Origin: Ectopseudomonas mendocina
Lineage (GTDB): Bacteria; Pseudomonadota; Gammaproteobacteria; Pseudomonadales; Pseudomonadaceae
Direction: 5' to 3'
DNA: 64,000 bases
Assembly: GCF_007049795.1 (NCBI RefSeq)
Contig: NZ_SCFY01000005.1
Coordinates: 186,001 to 250,000, forward strand
The notes beneath the pieces are model-generated. The model had not been told where the DNA came from. It made no database searches and saw nothing but the letters and a program-made list of their open reading frames with translations. Position 1 is the first letter of the stretch; each line of letters starts with the position of its first letter. This document shows positions 25,082-32,931 of this stretch, piece after piece. Position numbers and translations under genes: made by a program.

Positions 25082-26014
25082 ATGGATAACAACACTTTGC
25101 TGCTGTTCGCCGGTATCGGTGCCCTGCTGTTGCTGGCCAGCCTGGTCGGCTTCGTCCTCAAGCGGCGCAGTGGCGATCAGCCCAACCCGGTGATCGACAA
25201 CCTCAACGCGCGGATCAACGCCTGGTGGGTGATGGTGCTGGTAATCGGCATCGCCTTCCTGTTCGGCAACATCGGCGTCGTCGTGCTGTTCTACTTCGTG
25301 TCGTTCTATGCGCTGCGCGAGTTCATGACCCTGACGCCGACCCGGCGCAGCGACTACCCGGCACTGGTAGCCGCCTTCTACTTCGCCCTGCCGATGCAAT
25401 ACCTGCTGATCGCCCTGGGCTGGTACGGCCTGTTTGCCATCTTCATCCCGGTCTACCTGTTCCTGCTGCTGCCGATCCTCGCCTCGCTGGGCGGCGACAC
25501 CACGCGCTATCTGGAGCGCGCGGCCAAGGTGCAGTGGGGGTTGATGATCGCCGTGTACTGCATCTCTTCGGTACCGGCGCTGCTGACCCTGGACATCCCC
25601 GGCTACGAGGGGCGCAACCTGCTGCTGATCGCCTGGCTGATCATCGTCGTGCAGCTCTCCGATGTGCTGCAGTACGTCTGCGGCAAGCTGGCCGGCAAAC
25701 ACAAGATCGCGCCGAACCTCTCACCGTCGAAAACCGTGGAAGGCTTTGTCGGTGGCGTAGCCCTGGCCACGCTGATCGGCGCCATGCTTTGCTGGATCAC
25801 GCCGTTCGCCTTCTGGCAGGCCGCACTGTTCGCTCTGCTGGTGTGCATCCTCGGCTTCGCCGGCGGCCTGGTGATGTCAGCGATCAAGCGCGACCGTGGT
25901 GTGAAAGACTGGGGCCACATGATCGAAGGCCACGGCGGCATGCTCGACCGTCTCGATTCCGTATGCTTCGCCGCGCCCGTGTTCTTTCATATGGTGCGTT
26001 ACTGGTGGGCCTGA
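25082..26014 (+). CDS. YnbB-like phosphatidate cytidylyltransferase (CDP-diglyceride synthetase)
   Basis: 310 residues with about eight membrane helices. The complete CDP-diglyceride synthetase signature is present at about 266-292: IKRDRGVKDWG then HGGMLDRLD. It activates phosphatidate to CDP-diacylglycerol using CTP, the donor needed by the CDP-alcohol phosphotransferase at the start of this operon. It is not in a housekeeping cdsA context (no dxr, uppS or frr), so it is a second, operon-specific copy, as YnbB is in E. coli. Start at 25082 is 1 nt after the previous stop; longer frames overlap that gene. Confidence 0.87.
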   Translation: MDNNTLLLFAGIGALLLLASLVGFVLKRRSGDQPNPVIDNLNARINAWWVMVLVIGIAFLFGNIGVVVLFYFVSFYALREFMTLTPTRRSDYPALVAAFYFALPMQYLLIALGWYGLFAIFIPVYLFLLLPILASLGGDTTRYLERAAKVQWGLMIAVYCISSVPALLTLDIPGYEGRNLLLIAWLIIVVQLSDVLQYVCGKLAGKHKIAPNLSPSKTVEGFVGGVALATLIGAMLCWITPFAFWQAALFALLVCILGFAGGLVMSAIKRDRGVKDWGHMIEGHGGMLDRLDSVCFAAPVFFHMVRYWWA

Positions 26015-26082
26015 GCCTAGGCCAGCACGGGGATTGTGGATTGCACTAGAGTCAATTCAGACCAGAAAACAAGAAGGCTGAC

Positions 26083-27234
26083 ATGATCGCCCACACCCAG
26101 ACACTGTTCGGAGCCGTCGCACTGGTCGCAGTGATCATGGGCAGCTGTCTGATCCTGGTCGGCCAGCTGCGTCATCGCGACGGCATGCTCACCACAGGGC
26201 TGGGCATGCTCTCCCATGCGCTGGCCTACATCGGCTTTACCCTGTTCGGGCTGGCCTCGATGTGGCTGACCTATGTGCTGGCCAACACCTTGCTGTCCAC
26301 CGCGCTGGCGTTCTACACCGTCAGCCTGCCGCTGATCCATAGCCGCCGCCCGCCATGGCGGCTGGCCTTCGCTTTCCCGCTGCTATTGGGCGCTTTGCTC
26401 AGCCTGCTGATCCACACCGAAGAACCCCGCCAATTGGTGGCCTGCCTGCTGCTGTTCACTCAATGCCTGGTGATCCTGCGTTTGAGCCGTCTCCATGCCG
26501 TGCAGGGTGGGCGCGCCCATCGCATCCTGATGATCGGCGCAGGCATCAGCCTGTTCGGCCTGGGCATTCGTGTGGTGGTCATCCTCAGTGGTGCGCCAGC
26601 GGAAATGCACTACGACGTCAGCAATCTGAAGCAGACCGTATCGGTCGCCCTCGGCGCCGCCACCATCATCATGTTCTCCTTCGGCTTGGTGCTGCTGTCG
26701 CGCGAGCGCATCGAATCGGAGCTGCGCCAGACCGCCCTGCGTGACACGCTTACCCGGCTGCCCAATCGCCTGGCGATACTCGAACGACTCACCGACGAGC
26801 TGGAGCGCGCCCGCCGCCAACACACTCCGCTGTCCATCGCCATGCTCGATCTGGATCATTTCAAGCAGATCAACGACAGCCACGGCCACCTGGTCGGCGA
26901 TGACGTGCTCAGGCACTGCGCTGACCATCTTCAGCAGCGCCTGCGGCGTAACGACAGCATCGGCCGCTATGGTGGTGAGGAATTTCTGCTGATCCTGCCC
27001 GGCACCGACGCCAACGGCGCGCTGGAGCTGGTCGATCAGCTCCGCCAATCCCTGACCCAGCACCCGGCGCAGGTCGACGAAAAAACCATCGACTTGAGCT
27101 TCAGCGCCGGTGTTTACGGCAGCACCAGCCCCGTCGCCGAGGACATCACCGGCATGCTGCTCAAGGCCGACACCGCGCTCTATCGCGCCAAGCATGCCGG
27201 GCGTAACACACAGGTCCTGGCCACGGCGGACTGA
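26083..27234 (+). CDS. membrane-bound GGDEF diguanylate cyclase
   Basis: 383 residues. The N-terminal 200 residues hold about six or seven membrane helices with no recognised sensory family; the C-terminal GGDEF domain (about 215-380) has the active motif GGEEF at 297-301. An inhibitory I-site RRND lies five residues before it, so the enzyme is predicted active and product-inhibited. It makes c-di-GMP at the inner membrane. It lies 68 nt after the lipid operon in the same direction, with AAGAAGG before the ATG, so co-transcription is possible but not certain. A strong terminator follows. Confidence 0.88.
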   Translation: MIAHTQTLFGAVALVAVIMGSCLILVGQLRHRDGMLTTGLGMLSHALAYIGFTLFGLASMWLTYVLANTLLSTALAFYTVSLPLIHSRRPPWRLAFAFPLLLGALLSLLIHTEEPRQLVACLLLFTQCLVILRLSRLHAVQGGRAHRILMIGAGISLFGLGIRVVVILSGAPAEMHYDVSNLKQTVSVALGAATIIMFSFGLVLLSRERIESELRQTALRDTLTRLPNRLAILERLTDELERARRQHTPLSIAMLDLDHFKQINDSHGHLVGDDVLRHCADHLQQRLRRNDSIGRYGGEEFLLILPGTDANGALELVDQLRQSLTQHPAQVDEKTIDLSFSAGVYGSTSPVAEDITGMLLKADTALYRAKHAGRNTQVLATAD

Positions 27235-27349
27235 GGAAACGGGCTCGGATTTACTGGTGATTTCTGGAAGGCCAAAACCTTTCTTCTGACAGACCTGAGT
27301 CAGGCCTGGCTACCCGCGTTCAGCGTCGCCTGACTTTTCTGCAGGCAAC

Positions 27350-27375
27350 AAAAAACCCGCCGAAGCGGGTTTTTT
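27350..27375. terminator. bidirectional Rho-independent terminator
   Basis: AAAAACCCGC, loop CGAA, GCGGGTTTTTT. A-tract and T-tract on opposite sides let it end both the rightward GGDEF transcript and the leftward T6SS/Rhs transcript. Confidence 0.9.
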
Positions 27376-27579
27376 AAGACCTTCCGACATCCTGTCGTTT
27401 GCCGTCCTGGCGCGGTCTGTCTTCCGTGACTCGGGACATCCAGTTCCCGGTAGATGTGAGTAGATTAACCAGCCCACGGCCGCGATGGGAGAAGTCCGTT
27501 GCGCTTCGGCGTGTAAGCCTTTTGCCATAGCGGCAATCGCAAAAGCTGATTTGAGCCTGACGCTGATCAGATGGCAGCT
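27376..27579. other. intergenic stretch without a recognisable gene
   Basis: Between the terminator and the small gene following rhs. Short open frames here have no ribosome-binding sites and no recognisable product. With 27235-27349 it forms the only non-coding gap over 300 nt apart from the tssA-fha region; nothing else was seen. Confidence 0.5.
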
Positions 27580-27945
27580 TTACTCGTCCACAAACACGCC
27601 ACACAAATCGATCACGAAGCGCGCAGGTTGCGATTCGCCTGCAGCTACGACGATGAGTACCGAGTGGTTGTCGTCTCGACCAGTAACGCGCTGCACGTAG
27701 AGCGCAAGGTTTCCTTGCTTATACGCGGGTGTATCGCCTGGAAAATCCATATGTTTTCTTGCGCCAGGAATCAGACCTACCAGCGCATCGGCCTGCCGTT
27801 CACACAGTTCCCATAAATACTGGACCTGCCGGTTGTCGAAGAGCACTGGTCCAAAATCTGGCGTATCCAATATTGAGCTGAACACGTAGAAATCGCTTTC
27901 AACGCCATCGAATAGTCGTTTTTTCTTTTTAACAAGATTTTTCAT
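27580..27945 (-). CDS. putative immunity protein for the Rhs NADase-like toxin
   Basis: 121 residues, soluble, no signal peptide, not a family I recognise. It begins 12 nt after the rhs stop, in the same direction, in visibly AT-richer DNA like the toxin tip and unlike the GC-rich Rhs core. That position and composition are the usual ones for the cognate immunity gene of an Rhs effector. A cytoplasmic location fits a toxin attacking NAD+. The assignment is by context only. Confidence 0.65.
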   Translation of the reverse strand: MKNLVKKKKRLFDGVESDFYVFSSILDTPDFGPVLFDNRQVQYLWELCERQADALVGLIPGARKHMDFPGDTPAYKQGNLALYVQRVTGRDDNHSVLIVVAAGESQPARFVIDLCGVFVDE

Positions 27946-27957
27946 AATTTCATTTAA

Positions 27958-30900
27958 TTAAATTTTTTTGATCGCGCCTTGCTTCAGTAACTCGTCGATA
28001 GATTTTGATAGTTCAAATTGAGTGCCTTTACCGGGCTGCCCGAACCAGGGTATGGCAGGGCCAGCATCAGCCTTGACAGGCTTGACCACTTCGTACGTAT
28101 TCAGTGGTTTATTCAGGGTGTTCTGAGGCAATGCCCGGCTGCCAAACGAAGCCCCAGCGGGAGATGCGAAAGTACCCGAATCTTTAAACTTTCCGTTATC
28201 CATCCAACCGCCATAACGGTCAATCTTCGTACCGGGTTGAAGGACTGTCGGTTTGACCTTAACGAAGCCCCGATTTGGTGGCCAGGCACCAGGCCCCATG
28301 AATGCCTCAAGACCTTTCCAATCTCTCTTCTTCCAGAGCGAATAAGCCTTGGCTGCTTGCCCCCTCGAGGAAAATACTCCCTTGGAACGCGCTTGGAAGC
28401 TATTCCAAGAGCTGCTGCATTTGAGGCCTAAAGGGTCGACCCAAGCAATAGGGTTCGGAGCGTACTGGTAGAGGTTCATGCCGCCACCCAACCCAATCGG
28501 GTCCGGGCTTATAAACCTACCGATATCCGGATCGTAGAACCTAAAGGTGTTGTAGTGCAGCCCGGTTTCGCGGTCCAGGTACTGGCCCTGGAAGCGCAGG
28601 TTTTGCTCTTCGACAAAGAAGCTTTCCTGCTGTTCGGCCAGAGTGTTACCCCAGACCTGATAACGGGCCTGCCAGATGCAGCGGCCGTCGTCTTCGGTGA
28701 GTTGCTGCGGTAACCCGTTCGGATCGGTGTGGTAGTAGCGCAGGCGCGCGTGTTCGCCCTGGCCATCGACGCGCGCCAGCGGGTCGTAACTGCCTTCGTC
28801 GTAGAGGTAGAGGCTGTGCCGGCCGTTGCGGGTCTCGCTAAGCAGGCGCAAGCCGTCCCAGGTAAAGTCGGTCTGGCCGAGCAACACACCGTGGGCATCG
28901 TAGTGGCTTTTACCGATACGCCGGCCGAGCGGATCGTAGTGCATGACCACGCGGCTGCCGTCGTTGCTGGTGACTTCCCGCACGCGGTGTTCGGCGTCGT
29001 AGCTCAGGCGCTGCAGCTGGTGACGGCCACTGCGTTTTTCCACCAGACGGCCGAAGGCGTCGTAGCGGTAGCGCTTGTCCTGGTAGGTGAGCAGTTTGTT
29101 GTGACGCACCCAGCCGCTGCTGGCGGCATCACCGCCGACCGGGTGCAGCAGGTTGGCGGCGGCATCGTAGCTGTAGGTTTCCAGGTTGCCGCGAATCAGG
29201 TCCTGGCTGGCGATGATGCGCCCGCTGGCATCGTAGTGCAGTTGCTGCTTCTGTTCGCGCTGGCTGGCCGGGTCACGGTCGAGACGTCCGATCAGGTTGT
29301 CGCTGGGGTCGTAGGCATAGCGCCGCTCGGCTTCGGCCGGCAGCTGCACGGGTTGCTCCAGGCGCCGACGCAGGCGCGCAGTGAGGCGTCCGGTTCGGTC
29401 GTACTGGCTGCGGGTAACGAGCTGCCCCTGGGTGCGCAGCACCTCGCGGTGCAGGCGGTCGCGCTCGAAGCGGCTGACCAGTTGATCATCCAGGCTGAGC
29501 AGTTGCAGGTGGCCGCTGCCGTAGTACAGGCGGCGGATACGGCGCTGGTCAGGCAGTTGCGTTTCCAGCAGGTTGCCGAGCTCGTCGTAGGCATGCTGCA
29601 GGGCGCCGGCGGCACTCTGTTCGCTGAGCAGTTGGCCAAGGGCATCGTAGGCGAAGGCCAACGACTGTACCTGGCCGTCGACGGCGCTGAAGTCGATGCC
29701 GAGCAGGCGATCGAGTGGGTCGTAGGCGTATTCGGTGCGACCGTCATCGGTGTGCTTGGCGATCATCCGGCCAACGGTATCGCGCTCGAAGCGGTGGATG
29801 ATCGGCGCTGGCGGCACCTCGGGTACGCTACCCAGGCCGGTACCGTGCGGCGCCGGGGTGTAGGCCACGGCGATGAGGTTGCCTTGCGCGTCATAGCGGT
29901 AATGGCGGGCGCTGTCATCGAGATCGTGCTGGGCGGTGAGGCGGTCTAGCACGTCCCAGGTGAAGCGGTAGCGCTCGTCGTTCTCGTTGCTCAGGGCGAG
30001 CAGACGGCCATAGGCGTCGTATTCGAAGCCGACGCTGCGGCCCAGGGCATCGATGCGCTGACGCACCTGGCCACGGCGGTCATAGCGATAACGCACGGGC
30101 TTGCCGGCAGGGTCGAGGTAGGCGCTGAGCTGGCCGATGGCGTCGCGTTGAAATTCCTCGCAGCGGCCGTCGGCGAGTTGCGTCTGCAACAGGCGGCCCT
30201 GGCTGTCGTAGTGGTAGCGGGTGATTTCGCCGAGGGCATCGGTGATCTGCACCAGGTTGCCGCGCTCGTCGTAGGCGAAGCGCGTCGGGTAGCCGGAACA
30301 GTCGACCTGCTCGGTGAGCTGGCCGAGGGCGTTCCAGCGCAGGGTCTTGCGCTTGCCGCTGGCGTCGATGATCTCCACCGGCAGGCCGCTGGTGTCGTAG
30401 CGGTAGCGGGTGACATGGCCCAGCGGGTCGATCTCGGCAATGCAGTTGCCGCGCTTGTCGTAGCGGTACTGCCAGGCATTGCCGGCGGCGTCGGTCTCGG
30501 CTTGCGGCAGCGACCAGTGACCGAGCCATTGGGTGAAGTCGCGACGCTCCAACGGGTCGAGGGTTTCGCAGAGGTTACCGGATTCGTCATAGGCGAATTG
30601 CCAACGCGCGCCGTCCGGTGCGACGGCGGCCAGCAGTTGGCGCTCGTCGTTCCATTCGAACAGCCAGAGCTGGCCGAGGGCGTCGCGATAGCGGGTGATC
30701 TGGTACTGGCTGTTCCAGTGACGTTCGCTGGTGCGGCCAAGGCCATCGGTGACCCGGGTGATGCCCGCATCCAGATCGTACTGCAGCCGGTATTCGTCGC
30801 CATCGTCGGTCCAGTGCCGTGTCACCCGCCATTCGCGGCCATCGGCGCCCTGAAACTCGCCCCATTCGTAGAAGCAGCGCAGGCCAGTCGGGCGCTGGTG

Positions 30901-32496
30901 TTCGATCAGACGGCGGCCGCTGTCGTAGACGAAGCGACGCAGCAGTTGGCCCTTGTCGTCGCGGACTTCGCTGAGATCGCCCTGCGCGTCATAGGTGTAG
31001 GCGACCAACACCTCGCGCCGCTCATCGGCGAACAGGCGCTCGACCCGGCCCAGGCGCTGCGGGTGACGGGCGTCGGCAATCAGTTCGATGCACAGCTGGT
31101 TATGGCCATCGCGCACGGCGCGTAGCCGGCCAGCGGCGTCGTAGTCGAGCAGCAGGCGGTTGTCGTTGCGATCACCCAGCTTGCTCAGGCGCAGCCGCTG
31201 CGGCGCTTCGGGCAGAGGCTCGAACAGGCGGTAGAGGCCATCGACGCTTTCCACCAGCAGTGCACCGCTTTCATCGCGGCGGAAGTTCAAACCTTCGCCC
31301 GGGCTGTAGCAGGCATCGCCCGGCGGCAGGCTGCCGATCTCGATGGGGCGGCCCTGCTCGTCGATATAGGTCAGCGCCTCGCCGCCCTCGGGATGGACGC
31401 GTACCTGCACGGCGATCTCGAACGGCAGGCTCCAGCCAGCCCCCAGCAAACCGTCACGACGCTCGTCGCGGCTGCTGTAGAAGCGCTGCCACTCGATGGG
31501 CATCAGCCCCGGCAGGACGAAGTCGAGGTCGTCGTCTTCACCGAGCACCTTGGCCCCGGTGCTGGCGTGCACCGGGTTGGGTGCACCGCTGCTGGCCGAG
31601 CCGAGGGCGTTGGAGATGGCGTTGGTGGCATAGGCGGTCGCGCCACCCATGGCCATGTTGCCGACGAAACCAGCGGCCAGGCAGGGCAGCTTGCTGCACA
31701 GCTTGCGCGGGTTACCGCGCAACGCCATGAGCACGGCCAGGGCAAGGCCGATGCCGGGCGTCTTGCCGCTGCGAATCGGCTGCACCACCACGGCGTCGCC
31801 ACCGATGCGCACGTTCGGCGAAATGTTGCCGCTTTCCACCACCGTGGCCTCGCAGGTGCTGCGATCACCGCTGCGCACTGCCGGCTGGCCTTCGATGCTG
31901 ACCTTGATCGAGCCTTCGGCGAGCAATTGCACGGGCATCGGCGAGTGCTTCTTGCACTCGATGGCATCCAGCGGGCAGGGGATGACGCCAGGTGCAGGCT
32001 GGGCGACGGTGGGCCGCCACATCTCGCTGAAGAAGCTCTTGGCCATGTCGAGAAAGCCGGGCTCAGGCTCCTCGGCGGGCGGTGCCTGCTCCAGCTCGGT
32101 GCCGGCCGGCGCAGCGGCGCTGCCCAATTTGCCAGCGGCGCGCGCGGAAGGCAGGCCGTTGGTTTTGGTCTTGTTGGCGCCGGTAACGATCTTGGCCTGG
32201 ACATTGGGCGGGGAGATGGCGTTGCCCAGGCCTTCGCAGAGGGTCGTGAGACCCTTGTCCCAGCCGGTTTTGTTCATGCCGACCCCCACGGCGATACCTA
32301 CTACTGCAGCGAGGGCAAATCCACCGAGACCGCCGGTGAGGACGGTCAGGCCGGTGGCGGCAACGATGGCGGCGCAGGCGACCGCGGTGATGGCGGCATA
32401 AGCCGCCACCTCCAGCACGCCGCCGACGATGTCGGCGAGCAATGTGGTGTGTAGCAGATCGTCGCCGAGCCGGGCGGCCCAGAGCGCATCAGACAT
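27958..32496 (-). CDS. rhs: PAAR-Rhs T6SS effector with C-terminal TNT-type NAD+ glycohydrolase tip
   Basis: 1512 residues. N-terminal hydrophobic stretches (about 24-75, and again near 245-300) surround a PAAR-like region (about 165-245), followed by the Rhs/YD-repeat shell (about 330-1330). The shell ends in the autocleavage motif DPIGLGGG...DPLGL. The last 154 residues (DNA 27958-28422) carry the marks of the tuberculosis necrotizing toxin family: WPPNRGF, KIDRYG, SRALP and PWFGQPGKGTQF. TNT domains hydrolyse NAD+. The Eag chaperone and VgrG genes upstream indicate loading on the VgrG spike. The tip is AT-richer than the shell, suggesting exchange. NADase activity is a family-based inference. 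Confidence 0.88.
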   Translation of the reverse strand: MSDALWAARLGDDLLHTTLLADIVGGVLEVAAYAAITAVACAAIVAATGLTVLTGGLGGFALAAVVGIAVGVGMNKTGWDKGLTTLCEGLGNAISPPNVQAKIVTGANKTKTNGLPSARAAGKLGSAAAPAGTELEQAPPAEEPEPGFLDMAKSFFSEMWRPTVAQPAPGVIPCPLDAIECKKHSPMPVQLLAEGSIKVSIEGQPAVRSGDRSTCEATVVESGNISPNVRIGGDAVVVQPIRSGKTPGIGLALAVLMALRGNPRKLCSKLPCLAAGFVGNMAMGGATAYATNAISNALGSASSGAPNPVHASTGAKVLGEDDDLDFVLPGLMPIEWQRFYSSRDERRDGLLGAGWSLPFEIAVQVRVHPEGGEALTYIDEQGRPIEIGSLPPGDACYSPGEGLNFRRDESGALLVESVDGLYRLFEPLPEAPQRLRLSKLGDRNDNRLLLDYDAAGRLRAVRDGHNQLCIELIADARHPQRLGRVERLFADERREVLVAYTYDAQGDLSEVRDDKGQLLRRFVYDSGRRLIEHQRPTGLRCFYEWGEFQGADGREWRVTRHWTDDGDEYRLQYDLDAGITRVTDGLGRTSERHWNSQYQITRYRDALGQLWLFEWNDERQLLAAVAPDGARWQFAYDESGNLCETLDPLERRDFTQWLGHWSLPQAETDAAGNAWQYRYDKRGNCIAEIDPLGHVTRYRYDTSGLPVEIIDASGKRKTLRWNALGQLTEQVDCSGYPTRFAYDERGNLVQITDALGEITRYHYDSQGRLLQTQLADGRCEEFQRDAIGQLSAYLDPAGKPVRYRYDRRGQVRQRIDALGRSVGFEYDAYGRLLALSNENDERYRFTWDVLDRLTAQHDLDDSARHYRYDAQGNLIAVAYTPAPHGTGLGSVPEVPPAPIIHRFERDTVGRMIAKHTDDGRTEYAYDPLDRLLGIDFSAVDGQVQSLAFAYDALGQLLSEQSAAGALQHAYDELGNLLETQLPDQRRIRRLYYGSGHLQLLSLDDQLVSRFERDRLHREVLRTQGQLVTRSQYDRTGRLTARLRRRLEQPVQLPAEAERRYAYDPSDNLIGRLDRDPASQREQKQQLHYDASGRIIASQDLIRGNLETYSYDAAANLLHPVGGDAASSGWVRHNKLLTYQDKRYRYDAFGRLVEKRSGRHQLQRLSYDAEHRVREVTSNDGSRVVMHYDPLGRRIGKSHYDAHGVLLGQTDFTWDGLRLLSETRNGRHSLYLYDEGSYDPLARVDGQGEHARLRYYHTDPNGLPQQLTEDDGRCIWQARYQVWGNTLAEQQESFFVEEQNLRFQGQYLDRETGLHYNTFRFYDPDIGRFISPDPIGLGGGMNLYQYAPNPIAWVDPLGLKCSSSWNSFQARSKGVFSSRGQAAKAYSLWKKRDWKGLEAFMGPGAWPPNRGFVKVKPTVLQPGTKIDRYGGWMDNGKFKDSGTFASPAGASFGSRALPQNTLNKPLNTYEVVKPVKADAGPAIPWFGQPGKGTQFELSKSIDELLKQGAIKKI

Positions 32497-32502
32497 CGCA
32501 GG

Positions 32503-32931
32503 TCATCCGTTGAGGCTGAGGCTGTGCTTGATCTGCGCCCAGTGCGCGGCGTCGGCATCATCGAGCGGCGTCGGTTTGACGTAGCTGAGTGCAAGCAGGC
32601 GGCGCCCATCGGCCAGCAACACGCCAAGCTGGAACTGGTAGACCTGCTCCGGCCCTTTGCTGAACTGACTGCGCAGCTCGACGCCGACGATGGCCTGAGC
32701 CGGGCCGACCTGGACGTCCTGCAGGGCGCTGCAGCGCAGATCCTTGACCTGTTTCGCCAGCTTGGAGACCTGAGTCTCGAAATGGCTGCGCAGGGTTTCG
32801 CCATCGCCGAGGGCACCACGGGTGATTACCAGTGAGGTGCCGAGATCGTTGAGGCGCAGGATATTGATGCTGCTGTCCTGCAGGTCCTTGCCGAGCAGTT
32901 GCAGGCTCAGCTCTTGGGTGGTGTAGCTCAT
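32503..32931 (-). CDS. Eag-type (DUF1795) T6SS effector chaperone
   Basis: 142 residues of the DUF1795/DcrB-like fold. Known members (EagT6, EagR) wrap the N-terminal membrane helices of PAAR-containing effectors and load them on VgrG. It lies between vgrG (1-nt overlap) and rhs (6-nt gap), whose product has just such helices, so the cognate pair is clear. In P. aeruginosa the gene near the equivalent place is eagT6 with tse6. Confidence 0.87.
   Translation of the reverse strand: MSYTTQELSLQLLGKDLQDSSINILRLNDLGTSLVITRGALGDGETLRSHFETQVSKLAKQVKDLRCSALQDVQVGPAQAIVGVELRSQFSKGPEQVYQFQLGVLLADGRRLLALSYVKPTPLDDADAAHWAQIKHSLSLNG

Noticed and set aside
27310..27528. 72-residue frame on the minus strand downstream of the Rhs module
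   Set aside because: It reads through the terminator hairpin, has no ribosome-binding site and no recognisable product.
28440..31500. Repeated tyrosine/aspartate-coding units taken as DNA tandem repeats or a CRISPR-like array
   Set aside because: The repetition is at protein level (YD repeats of the Rhs shell), irregular in DNA and without unique spacers.
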